Source: an uncultured Chitinophaga sp. (GTDB taxonomy: Bacteria; Bacteroidota; Bacteroidia; Chitinophagales; Chitinophagaceae). From it: DNA of 11,778 nt. The notes beneath the pieces were generated by a model. That model was not told the origin of the DNA. It saw only the letters and a program-made list of their open reading frames with translations, and did not search any database. Position 1 is the stretch's first letter, and each line of letters starts with the position of its first letter. The stretch is taken from the NCBI RefSeq assembly GCF_937874145.1, contig NZ_CALNBI010000224.1, forward strand, positions 1 through 11,778, in the 5' to 3' direction. This document shows, one piece after another, positions 1-5,851 of the stretch. Position numbers and translations under genes: made by a program.

Positions 1-715
1 CATCGCCTGGGTGTCTAACACCATGGGCACCGTGAACCCCGTGAAAGAGATCATTTCCCTCGCGCATGAACAGGGCATCCCCGTGCTGCTCGACGCCGCG
101 CAGGCAGCCGCGCACATTCCCATTAAAGTGCACGAGCTGGACGTGGATTTTCTCGCACTTTCGGGGCACAAACTGTTTGGTCCCACCGGCATCGGCATCC
201 TCTACGGAAAGGAAAGCTGGCTGGAGAAGCTGCCCCCCTACCAGGGCGGCGGCGATATGATCAAGCACGTTACTTTCGAAAAAACGACTTATGCCGACGT
301 TCCCCTGAAATTCGAGGCCGGAACGCCCGCTATCTGTGAAGCCATCGGTCTCGGCGCCGCCGTTGCCTGGGTGAACAAGATCGGCATCCATAAGATCCAG
401 GCATATGAGCACCAGCTGACCGAATACGCTGTGGCTGCGCTGAAACAAGTGGAAGGCCTCCGCTTTATCGGGGAAGCCAAACACCGCAGCGGCGCCATTT
501 CGTTCCTGGTGGGCGATACCCATCCTTCGGATGTAGGCGTACTGCTCGACCAGCAGGGCATCGCCGTGCGGACGGGCCACCATTGCACCCAGCCACTCTG
601 CGACCGCTTCGGCATCCCTGGGACGGTGCGCGCATCGCTGGCCGTATACAATACCACTGCTGATATCGACAAGCTGGTGGAAGGTCTGCGGAAAGCCGTA
701 ACTTTGTTGGGATAA
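1..715 (+). CDS. sufS: Cysteine desulfurase SufS, C-terminal part (5' end outside window)
   Basis: PLP-dependent cysteine desulfurase (class V aminotransferase fold) that removes sulfur from L-cysteine and hands it to SufE for Fe-S cluster assembly in the cytoplasm. The frame is open to the window edge; the first residues read IAWVSNTMGTVNPVKEI, a typical internal SufS stretch, so the GTG at 11 is not the real start. Counting from that GTG, the fragment has the cofactor-contacting DAAQ (28-31), the Schiff-base lysine in SGHKLFGPTGIG (Lys54), and the active-site cysteine in RTGHHCTQPL (Cys192). About 238 residues are present against roughly 400 in the family, so the N-terminal 40 percent is missing. 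sufE follows after 11 bases. Gene order suggests sufB, sufC and sufD lie upstream outside the window, which is inference. Confidence 0.95.
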   Translation, partial: IAWVSNTMGTVNPVKEIISLAHEQGIPVLLDAAQAAAHIPIKVHELDVDFLALSGHKLFGPTGIGILYGKESWLEKLPPYQGGGDMIKHVTFEKTTYADVPLKFEAGTPAICEAIGLGAAVAWVNKIGIHKIQAYEHQLTEYAVAALKQVEGLRFIGEAKHRSGAISFLVGDTHPSDVGVLLDQQGIAVRTGHHCTQPLCDRFGIPGTVRASLAVYNTTADIDKLVEGLRKAVTLLG

Positions 716-726
716 ATCAAGACGAC

Positions 727-1155
727 ATGACAATCAAAGAGCAACAGGACAGGATCATTGAAGATTTCGAAGTGTTTGGCGACTGGATGGAGAAGTACGA
801 GTACATCATTCAGCTAGGCAAAGACCTGCCGCTCATTGACCCGCAGTATAAGACAGACGACAACCTGATCCGTGGATGCCAAAGTAAAGTATGGCTTCAT
901 GCGGAACTGAAGGATGGAAAGCTTGTTTTTACGGCCGACAGCGACGCCGTGATCACCAAAGGGCTCGTGAGCCTGGTGGTCCAGGTACTGAGCGGCCATT
1001 CGCCGAAAGACATCGCGGAAGCAGACATTTACTTCATCGACGCCATCGGTTTAACCAGCCATCTCTCCCCCACCCGTTCCAACGGCCTGTTGTCGATGCT
1101 GAAACAGATCAAGCTGTATGCCGTTGCCTTTCAGGCGAAATCAATGCAAAACTGA
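727..1155 (+). CDS. sufE: SufE sulfur-acceptor protein
   Basis: SufE family protein of 142 residues, the usual length. It accepts the persulfide from SufS, stimulates the desulfurase, and passes sulfur to the SufBCD scaffold. The acceptor cysteine is Cys51 in the family motif RGCQSKVW. The preceding N-terminal helices (IIEDFEVFGDWMEKYEYII) and the later GLTSHLSPTRSNGL segment, close to the family's HLsptR-GL signature, also fit. The ATG start lies 11 bases after the sufS stop and the sufT-like gene begins 6 bases after its stop, so the three should be co-transcribed. No clear Shine-Dalgarno sequence is visible, which is common in Bacteroidota. Identification is secure from motif, length and neighbours together. 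Confidence 0.95.
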   Translation: MTIKEQQDRIIEDFEVFGDWMEKYEYIIQLGKDLPLIDPQYKTDDNLIRGCQSKVWLHAELKDGKLVFTADSDAVITKGLVSLVVQVLSGHSPKDIAEADIYFIDAIGLTSHLSPTRSNGLLSMLKQIKLYAVAFQAKSMQN

Positions 1156-1161
1156 CGCAAC

Positions 1162-1470
1162 ATGGAAATAACGATGAGAGACCAGGTGGAAGAAGCGCTG
1201 CGCACGGTGTATGATCCCGAGATCCCCGTGAACATTTTCGACCTTGGACTGGTGTACCAGATCGAGGTGAAGGAAGAAGGCAAAGTGCTGGTCATCATGA
1301 CCCTTACCGCCCCCGGTTGCCCCGTGGCAGGTTCGATCATGGAGGAGGTGAACCAGAAAGTATCCGCCATCCCCGGCGTTACGGATGCGGATGTGCGCCT
1401 CACTTTCGATCCGCCCTGGACGAAAGACATGATGAGCGAAGAAGCGAAACTCGAACTAGGATTTTTGTAA
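1162..1470 (+). CDS. SufT-like MIP18/DUF59 Fe-S assembly protein
   Basis: Small (102 residue) MIP18-family (DUF59) protein, related to SufT and to PaaD. Family members act in Fe-S cluster maturation or carriage; the exact step is not settled and is inferred here from position behind sufS and sufE. Visible signatures are VYDPEIPVNIFDLGLVYQI (about residues 16-34), with the conserved DPE and the DLGLVY hydrophobic stretch, and TLTAPGCPVAG (48-58) with the conserved cysteine at 53. The C-terminal FDPPW motif is also typical. I chose the ATG at 1162; a second in-frame ATG at 1174 would shorten it by four residues and also leaves the domain intact. An intrinsic terminator starts 9 bases after the stop. 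Confidence 0.9.
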   Translation: MEITMRDQVEEALRTVYDPEIPVNIFDLGLVYQIEVKEEGKVLVIMTLTAPGCPVAGSIMEEVNQKVSAIPGVTDADVRLTFDPPWTKDMMSEEAKLELGFL

Positions 1471-1478
1471 AAATGTTG

Positions 1479-1510
1479 AAAGACGCCCCTGCAAAGCGGC
1501 GTCTTTTTTT
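1479..1510 (+). terminator. Intrinsic terminator after the suf genes
   Basis: Perfect 9-bp stem AAAGACGCC (1479-1487) and GGCGTCTTT (1498-1506) with a 10-base loop. The T run extends to 1510. It begins just after the sufT-like stop and ends only 13 bases before the next start codon, so it either ends the suf transcript or acts as a partial terminator within a longer unit. Confidence 0.8.
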
Positions 1511-1523
1511 ATACCCGAAAAAT

Positions 1524-2000
1524 ATGGCAGAAGATATAGCGATCATCAAAGGCACGAAAGCCGAACAATACGAAGCGCTCCTTCCCCAGATCAAAGCGCT
1601 GATTACCGGGGAGCCTGACCAGACGGCCAACCTGGCCAATATTTCCGCCGCGCTGAAAGAACAGTTCGGCTGGCTCTGGGTGGGATTTTACCTGGTGAAA
1701 GATGGTGAGCTCGTGCTGGGGCCTTTCCAGGGGCCGGTGGCCTGCACGCGGATACGGAAAGGCCGCGGGGTATGCGGTACGGCCTGGGATCGGGCGGAAA
1801 CGCTGGTGGTCCCGGATGTGGAGGCATTCCCGGAGCATATTGCCTGCAGCAGCCTCTCCCGCTCTGAGATCGTGGTGCCGCTTATCCATCATGGAGAAGT
1901 GAAAGGTGTGCTGGATGTGGACAGCACCGATCTTAATACTTTCGACGAAACGGACAAACGTTATCTCGAAGAAATTTCCGGCTGGATTTTCGCATCCTGA
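1524..2000 (+). CDS. msrC: Free methionine-(R)-sulfoxide reductase (GAF domain, fRMsr type)
   Basis: GAF-domain enzyme of 158 residues that reduces free L-methionine-(R)-sulfoxide, protecting the cytosolic methionine pool from oxidation. The three cysteines of the family are all present: Cys74 in ACTRIRKGRG, Cys84 in GVCGTAWD and Cys108 in HIACSSLSRSEI. Their spacing matches E. coli YebR/MsrC (84, 94, 118), shifted by ten residues. The SEIVVPL and GVLDVDS segments are also typical. I chose the ATG at 1524 because MAEDIAIIKGTKAEQYEALLP starts as family members do. An upstream in-frame ATG at 1473 would make the suf terminator part of the coding sequence, which is unlikely. The gene has either a promoter overlapping the end of sufT or readthrough from the suf operon. 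A strong terminator follows at 2034-2080. Confidence 0.9.
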   Translation: MAEDIAIIKGTKAEQYEALLPQIKALITGEPDQTANLANISAALKEQFGWLWVGFYLVKDGELVLGPFQGPVACTRIRKGRGVCGTAWDRAETLVVPDVEAFPEHIACSSLSRSEIVVPLIHHGEVKGVLDVDSTDLNTFDETDKRYLEEISGWIFAS

Positions 2001-2033
2001 TAAAATTTTTACGTGCTTCTTTTCCGTACATTG

Positions 2034-2080
2034 AATGCGGTTGGATTGATGAATGAATTCGTCGATCCAACCGCATTTTT
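2034..2080 (+). terminator. Strong intrinsic terminator after the GAF reductase gene
   Basis: Long stem AATGCGGTTGGATTGA (2034-2049) and TCGATCCAACCGCATT (2062-2077): 16 pairs with a single G-T wobble. The 12-base loop is itself partly palindromic (GAATGAATTC lies at its left edge). A T run covers 2076-2080, followed by GTTTGTT. The T-rich tail lies only on the plus-strand 3' side, so it should end transcription coming from the suf/GAF genes. Confidence 0.85.
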
Positions 2081-2088
2081 GTTTGTTC

Positions 2089-2121
2089 CTTGAAACCCGG
2101 CCATAGCCTGGTTCATATTTG
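2089..2121 (+). promoter_or_regulatory. Possible Bacteroidota-type promoter for the AT-rich ORFs
   Basis: CTTG at 2089-2092 and CATATTTG at 2114-2121 resemble the Bacteroidota -33 (TTTG) and -7 (TAnnTTTG) elements with a 21-base spacing; each has one mismatch. Transcription would start near 2128, about 14 bases ahead of the ATG at 2142. The position just after a terminator fits, but the motif is short and could be chance. Confidence 0.3.
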
Positions 2122-2141
2122 TTGACCCAATTCAGATTAAA

Positions 2142-2537
2142 ATGAACATCTACGATCAAATTGCCGAATGGGCTTTAAATGCCAAACGGACTCCAATGCA
2201 GAAAGCAGCATTGTTCCTTACTGTTTTCACTGGATCAATTATGTTGAACGACATCTTTGGATTTACTTTTTATTATAATTCACTGCGGAAAGTTGAGCAA
2301 ATGACTAAACTAACCGCTATCATCAAAGATCCTGAAACCGATAGTACAGGAAGAATGCATGCGATAGCACTAAGGGAAAGACTATTAGAAAGGGAGTCTT
2401 ATTCTTTCGTTTTCCTTGAACGCCAACGCACAAAAGGAAATCTATCCCAATGCCAGGAAAAGGACCAGACACCTACTATCGTACCAACAATAATAAAAGA
2501 CATAACAAAGGACTCCATAAAAGATTTTATTTGTTAA
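2142..2537 (+). CDS. Hypothetical membrane protein, AT-rich (possibly 5' half of a frameshifted gene)
   Basis: 131-residue reading frame I do not recognise. The N-terminus is amphipathic (MNIYDQIAEWALNAKRTPMQ). One hydrophobic segment follows at about 22-45 (AALFLTVFTGSIML to FGFTFYY), then a charged helical stretch (LRKVEQMTKLTAIIKDPETD through about residue 90). The last 35 residues are polar and less ordered in character, and they overlap the next frame by 88 bases. Codon use and base composition differ from both flanks: the row 2221-2280 is 27 percent GC, against 68 percent in row 1741-1800. That suggests acquisition by transfer. The overlap is long for two separate genes; the charged linker followed by the membrane segments of the next frame looks like one split protein. 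No function can be assigned. Confidence 0.6.
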   Translation: MNIYDQIAEWALNAKRTPMQKAALFLTVFTGSIMLNDIFGFTFYYNSLRKVEQMTKLTAIIKDPETDSTGRMHAIALRERLLERESYSFVFLERQRTKGNLSQCQEKDQTPTIVPTIIKDITKDSIKDFIC

Positions 2538-2821
2538 TAATTTCTTCAGTTGGAATATACCTTATTCTTATACCGATAATATTTTTCGAGGTAGTTTTTT
2601 TGAAAAAAAATGCACATACAAATGAAAGCATCACTGCCTACTACATTATTTTTCTGGTTCTTATGCTTGCTGCAATGTTCGTGCATACACTTCTAACGAA
2701 TATCCCTGTTATTTGGGGGAGCCCTCTATGGAATTATTTATTGAATTTCCTTATTCAATCTGCAACTACTATTTTCATTCAAATGCAGTTATGGAAGTAT
2801 CAAAAATCAAAACGCCGCTGA
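2450..2821 (+). CDS. Hypothetical two-helix membrane protein, AT-rich (possibly 3' half of a frameshifted gene)
   Basis: 123 residues from the ATG at 2450; the frame is open upstream to a TGA at 2417-2419. A basic N-terminus (NNNKRHNKGLHKRF) precedes two strong membrane segments at about 27-50 (YLLIISSVGIYLILIPIIFF) and 62-90 (ITAYYIIFLVLMLAAMFVHT), then a C-terminal hydrophobic-amphipathic stretch and a basic tail KYQKSKRR. By the positive-inside rule both ends would lie in the cytoplasm. I do not recognise the family. If one base were added in the A4 run at 2432-2435, this frame would join the preceding one to give about 226 residues with three membrane helices. Its last codons and TGA stop lie inside the hairpin that terminates the opposing operon. 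Confidence 0.55.
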   Translation: MPGKGPDTYYRTNNNKRHNKGLHKRFYLLIISSVGIYLILIPIIFFEVVFLKKNAHTNESITAYYIIFLVLMLAAMFVHTLLTNIPVIWGSPLWNYLLNFLIQSATTIFIQMQLWKYQKSKRR

Positions 2822-2833
2822 AAACAGCGGCGT
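2801..2833 (-). terminator. Intrinsic terminator of the minus-strand susCD operon
   Basis: Perfect 9-bp stem ACGCCGCTG (2812-2820) and CAGCGGCGT (2825-2833) around an AAAA loop. Read on the minus strand it is followed by GTTTTGATTTTTG, a T-rich tail, so it suits transcripts coming from the hydrolase gene, whose stop lies 34 bases upstream. On the plus side no T run follows, so it is not an obvious terminator for the membrane ORF whose stop codon overlaps it. Confidence 0.75.
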
Positions 2834-2866
2834 ATATGATTACATAACACGTAGCATCAAGTTATA

Positions 2867-4596
2867 CTACTGACGCTCAACCACGATGAACACTACAGAC
2901 ATCGGCGGCAGCGCGAAGCGAAGTCCGTCCTTCGTTTTGGCGGAGAAAGCACGCACGCGCCCCAGGTCCGCCGGTCCGCCGGCTATGCCGGAAGGCCCGT
3001 TGCCATTGACAAATACCTTTCGGGAAAAATGGCTTACGCCCTCTCCGCCCGTCAGCTCGTACCAGTAACACCGCTCCCCTGCTTTGAAGTTCTTCAGGTC
3101 CAGCGAAACCGTTTGAGCGGTGGCGGCGCGGTTCACCAACGTGATGCCTGCATGGCCGCTGCTGAACGTGGTGGCGTAAGCGTTAATATTATGATTGGAA
3201 GCCGGCAGCGTAGTTTCCAACAACCGGTTGCCCACGCATTGCTGCAAATAATAGAGATAGTAAAACGCCGGGCGCGCGCTCCATTTATCCTCGCCGGAAG
3301 CGGCTTCGCCCTGGCTGAATAATCCATGGTCGTTCCCGTTCTCCCAGGCGTTGGCGAGATCCCATCTGCAGGCCATTCCAAATCCGTTCTTCAGCAACTC
3401 GCCGATCACGAGCACGGCATGCATGCCCGCCACCTGCGACACCATTTGCTGAGAACCCACCGCAAAAATGTTCAATTCCGTCAGCCATTGCGTTGCACCG
3501 TTGTTTTCAGGTGTTCCATCATCGCTTTGGAAACGGCTTCCGCGGAAGCAAGCACTTCCGGCGGGTTGGAATTGGTGTTGTACGGCGTGAAATAACTGTG
3601 TACGATGAAAAAATCGGCGGCAGCGCCCGCTTCCTTCAACACACCCGCATTCCAGCTTTTATCCGTAGCCGTGGCCCAGGTGGGCGGGTCGTGTTCCAGC
3701 AATTGGGCGCCGATCTGGATCGTATGGCCGATGGCCGCCGCCGCTTTCCGCATGGAATCCGCAAATATTTTCCAGTGCCGGCCATACAGTTCGCCAGTAA
3801 CGAATTCCGGCTGTCCGTCGCGGTTGGCGGAGGGATCGATGCGATACCCCGCCTGCCAGGTGCCATTGCTTTCGTTGCCGATCTCCCAATACTTTGTCCT
3901 GCCTTTGTCGTACCGCACCCACTCTGCCGCCAGGTGCGCCGCGGCGGCAACAGGGTCCGGCCCCGTGCCATAACGCGCATAAGCGTAATTGACGGTGATC
4001 ACGCCTTCGGTGCCGGTTTGCTGCAGCATCTTGTAATAATTGGCGATGCTCATCGTCCAGCCGTCGGTATTGCCGCCGAACCAGTAGCCTGCGGGCATGG
4101 TTTTACCGTCTGCATCGGTGAGCTGCAAAGGCGCATCGGCTGGGGAATTTCCCGGAGCCGCATTCCAAAAGTAAACACTGCTGAGGTTGCCCCCGGGAAA
4201 GCGCAGAAGGCGCGGCTGGAGTTGCTGGATTTGTTGCAGCAGCTTCGGCTCCGTCACCATTTGCGTCATGTAAATATTGGTGTTGTTGCCCAGTAATGTG
4301 GGCGGAATTTTCGTAAGGATTTTAGACGCATCCGCCGTGACCGTAACCTGCGCGGATGCCGGGAGAGCCTTCTCGTCGAAGGCTGGCGCCGTGAATGTCT
4401 TTTCCTTCCAGCCATCCATAAAAAAACCTATAGTTGCCGCTGTGGCCGGATCTTGCGGCGACACTACCGGACCGGTAGTATCGCCGCCGTCAACATCGCT
4501 GTTTCCGTTCACACGGTCGCCGGATTTCTTGTTGCAGCCAATCAGCGCGCAAACTATCATGCTCAGTAAACAGATCCCTCTTACCGTATTTTTCAT
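2867..4596 (-). pseudogene. Clan GH-A glycoside hydrolase lipoprotein (GH51-like), broken by a frameshift
   Basis: Two adjacent frames (4596-3481, 371 residues; the remainder down to 2867) form one enzyme of 576 residues if one base is restored at 3504-3507. The signal peptide ends in lipobox LIGC (Cys21). A low-complexity linker follows, then a TIM-barrel hydrolase with LLRFPGGNLSSVYFW (130-144), acid/base WEIGNE (237-242, Glu242), HSYF (333-336), and the likely nucleophile in WLTELN (Glu374 after repair). The C-terminal part resembles the beta-sandwich of alpha-L-arabinofuranosidases (ITLVNRAATAQTVSLDL). GH51-type arabinofuranosidase or a related endo-glucanase is my best family guess; GH39 and GH44 share parts of these motifs. 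As sequenced, translation stops at 3481-3483 before the nucleophile, so no active enzyme is made. It could be a true mutation or a homopolymer error. It is the last gene of the operon. Confidence 0.85.
3504..3507 (-). other. Frameshift site in the glycoside hydrolase gene
   Basis: Coding-strand AAAA tract within CACCTGAAAACAACGG. As written, the frame reads HLKTTVQRNG then stop. Adding one A gives HLKNNGATQWLTELNIFAVG, which runs smoothly into the second frame and restores a GH-A nucleophile motif. The change is therefore a one-base loss relative to the intact gene. Confidence 0.85.
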
Positions 4597-4598
4597 TC

Positions 4599-5828
4599 CT
4601 ATTTTATCTTGACGATCCTGAAATTGTCGAATGCTGCGTGGAAGAATGTGATGGGCTTATCGTCGGAAGGGCCCAGCCAGTATACAAAAGGCAATCCGCC
4701 ATCTTCCAGTACGATGTCTGCCATCGAGGTCACTACATCACCCGTTCCGTCACCTTCCGGACCCGATTTCCGGATATTGTCAAGCGGAATCGTGACGGTC
4801 CTCCATTTGTTACCGGTGTGGAAAACGCTGCCGGGCAAACCATCCCAGGGTTTCCAGCGGATAACGAGGTTGTTGAAGCGGAACAGGCACACACCTGCCG
4901 TCCAGGGTTCCTTGGTATTGATCTCGAACTTCAGTGCGTATTGCTCTGTTTTGTTATTACGCTCCTCCGGGGTGAAGAGTACAACGGTGTTGAATTGACC
5001 TGTCCGGTTGGACTCCCACCAATTCCAGTTTCCATGCGGAATATCCCCGAAAATGTGCTCGAGGTAGAACCCTCTTGTGCCGGGGAATTTCACGGGATCA
5101 TTGGTTCGGATAGCGCCCCAATACGGCCAGTTAAAACGTGGCTGCTCACCGGCTTCGCCACTATTCGTGAAGTTGCTGATCACATTCGTTTCCTGGTGGT
5201 TATTGATCGGACCATCGCTGTAAGCGGTGCCGATTTTCCCTACGATCGTGATGCGGCCGGTATCTCCCTGCAGGTCAGGCAGCAGGAATGCCAGCCGGTC
5301 GCCGGCGAAATTGCCTTTTGTTTCCGTAATCTCCCTTCCACCAGGCAGAATTACTTTTTCTACCAGCCACAAGGCGGCGCCGTGCACGATCATGGAATCT
5401 CCGGCAAATGCGTTCTCGTTTTCGATCCCGGAAATGGAAGGCGGCGGAATATTGAGCGTAAAACCATGCACCGCCTCGCCGCGCGGGGTAGTGATGCGGA
5501 TTTGGTTGGGTACGTCCGGATCGGTTGCTTCGGTAGTTGCATCCCGCGGGATCGTCATGATAATGTGCGTATTTGTGTTGTACGCAGGATTAAAGTAAGA
5601 TTCGAAATTATTGAACTTGACGCTGGTGGCCCCTTTCAGGTTTTCGCCCGTGATAAGGATCAGCGTTCCGGGGAAAGCTTCTACAAATGCGCTATCCATT
5701 TTAGCAGAATCCAGCATCGTTACGCGGTGGATGACCGGCGGGCCCGACACGCCGGCATCGTCTTTTGTACAAGCCGCCGCCAGCAACAGGAGAAATCCGG
5801 CCAGCAGTATGCGAATATTTTTAGTCAT
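4599..5828 (-). CDS. Surface glycan-binding lipoprotein (SGBP) with IPT/TIG-like domains
   Basis: 409-residue cell-surface lipoprotein expected to bind the target polysaccharide and hold it for the SusCD pair. The signal peptide ends in lipobox AAAC (Cys20) followed by TKDD, which matches the K-(D/E)2 surface export signal described for Bacteroidota lipoproteins. Two IPT/TIG-like beta-sandwich regions follow: about 30-127 (with LILITGENLKGATSVKFNN) and 128-205 (PPPSISGIENENAFAGDSMIVHG). The C-terminal region (about 215-409) is rich in Trp, Tyr and Phe (FNWPYWGAIR, GNWNWWESN) and ends in FHAAFDNFRIVKIK. This architecture resembles the SGBP-B type with a C-terminal xyloglucan-binding-like domain; the actual ligand cannot be read from sequence. 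It starts 23 bases after susD and its stop is 2 bases ahead of the hydrolase ATG, so the last two genes are probably translationally coupled. Confidence 0.85.
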   Translation of the reverse strand: MTKNIRILLAGFLLLLAAACTKDDAGVSGPPVIHRVTMLDSAKMDSAFVEAFPGTLILITGENLKGATSVKFNNFESYFNPAYNTNTHIIMTIPRDATTEATDPDVPNQIRITTPRGEAVHGFTLNIPPPSISGIENENAFAGDSMIVHGAALWLVEKVILPGGREITETKGNFAGDRLAFLLPDLQGDTGRITIVGKIGTAYSDGPINNHQETNVISNFTNSGEAGEQPRFNWPYWGAIRTNDPVKFPGTRGFYLEHIFGDIPHGNWNWWESNRTGQFNTVVLFTPEERNNKTEQYALKFEINTKEPWTAGVCLFRFNNLVIRWKPWDGLPGSVFHTGNKWRTVTIPLDNIRKSGPEGDGTGDVVTSMADIVLEDGGLPFVYWLGPSDDKPITFFHAAFDNFRIVKIK

Positions 5829-5851
5829 GAGAGTACGTTTTACAGGATGAA

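Noticed and set aside
1317..1523. Longer start for the GAF reductase, in frame with the end of the sufT-like gene
   Set aside because: The upstream frame overlaps sufT and the terminator hairpin, and the translation there is not family-like; the ATG at 1524 matches the family N-terminus.
1509..2159. 216-residue minus-strand frame opposite the GAF reductase
   Set aside because: It crosses a terminator hairpin and is antisense to a gene with all its catalytic cysteines; the translation has no family features.
2867..3475. Independent 202-residue gene starting at the TTG at 3475
   Set aside because: The same frame is open upstream and encodes the nucleophile motif just before the TTG. It has no signal peptide and starts in mid-barrel, so it is the 3' part of the broken hydrolase.
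3495..3515. Programmed -1 ribosomal frameshift in the hydrolase gene
   Set aside because: The site lacks an X-XXY-YYZ slippery heptamer: slipping back would re-pair the Lys tRNA from AAA to GAA. No downstream stem-loop was evident. A base loss is simpler.
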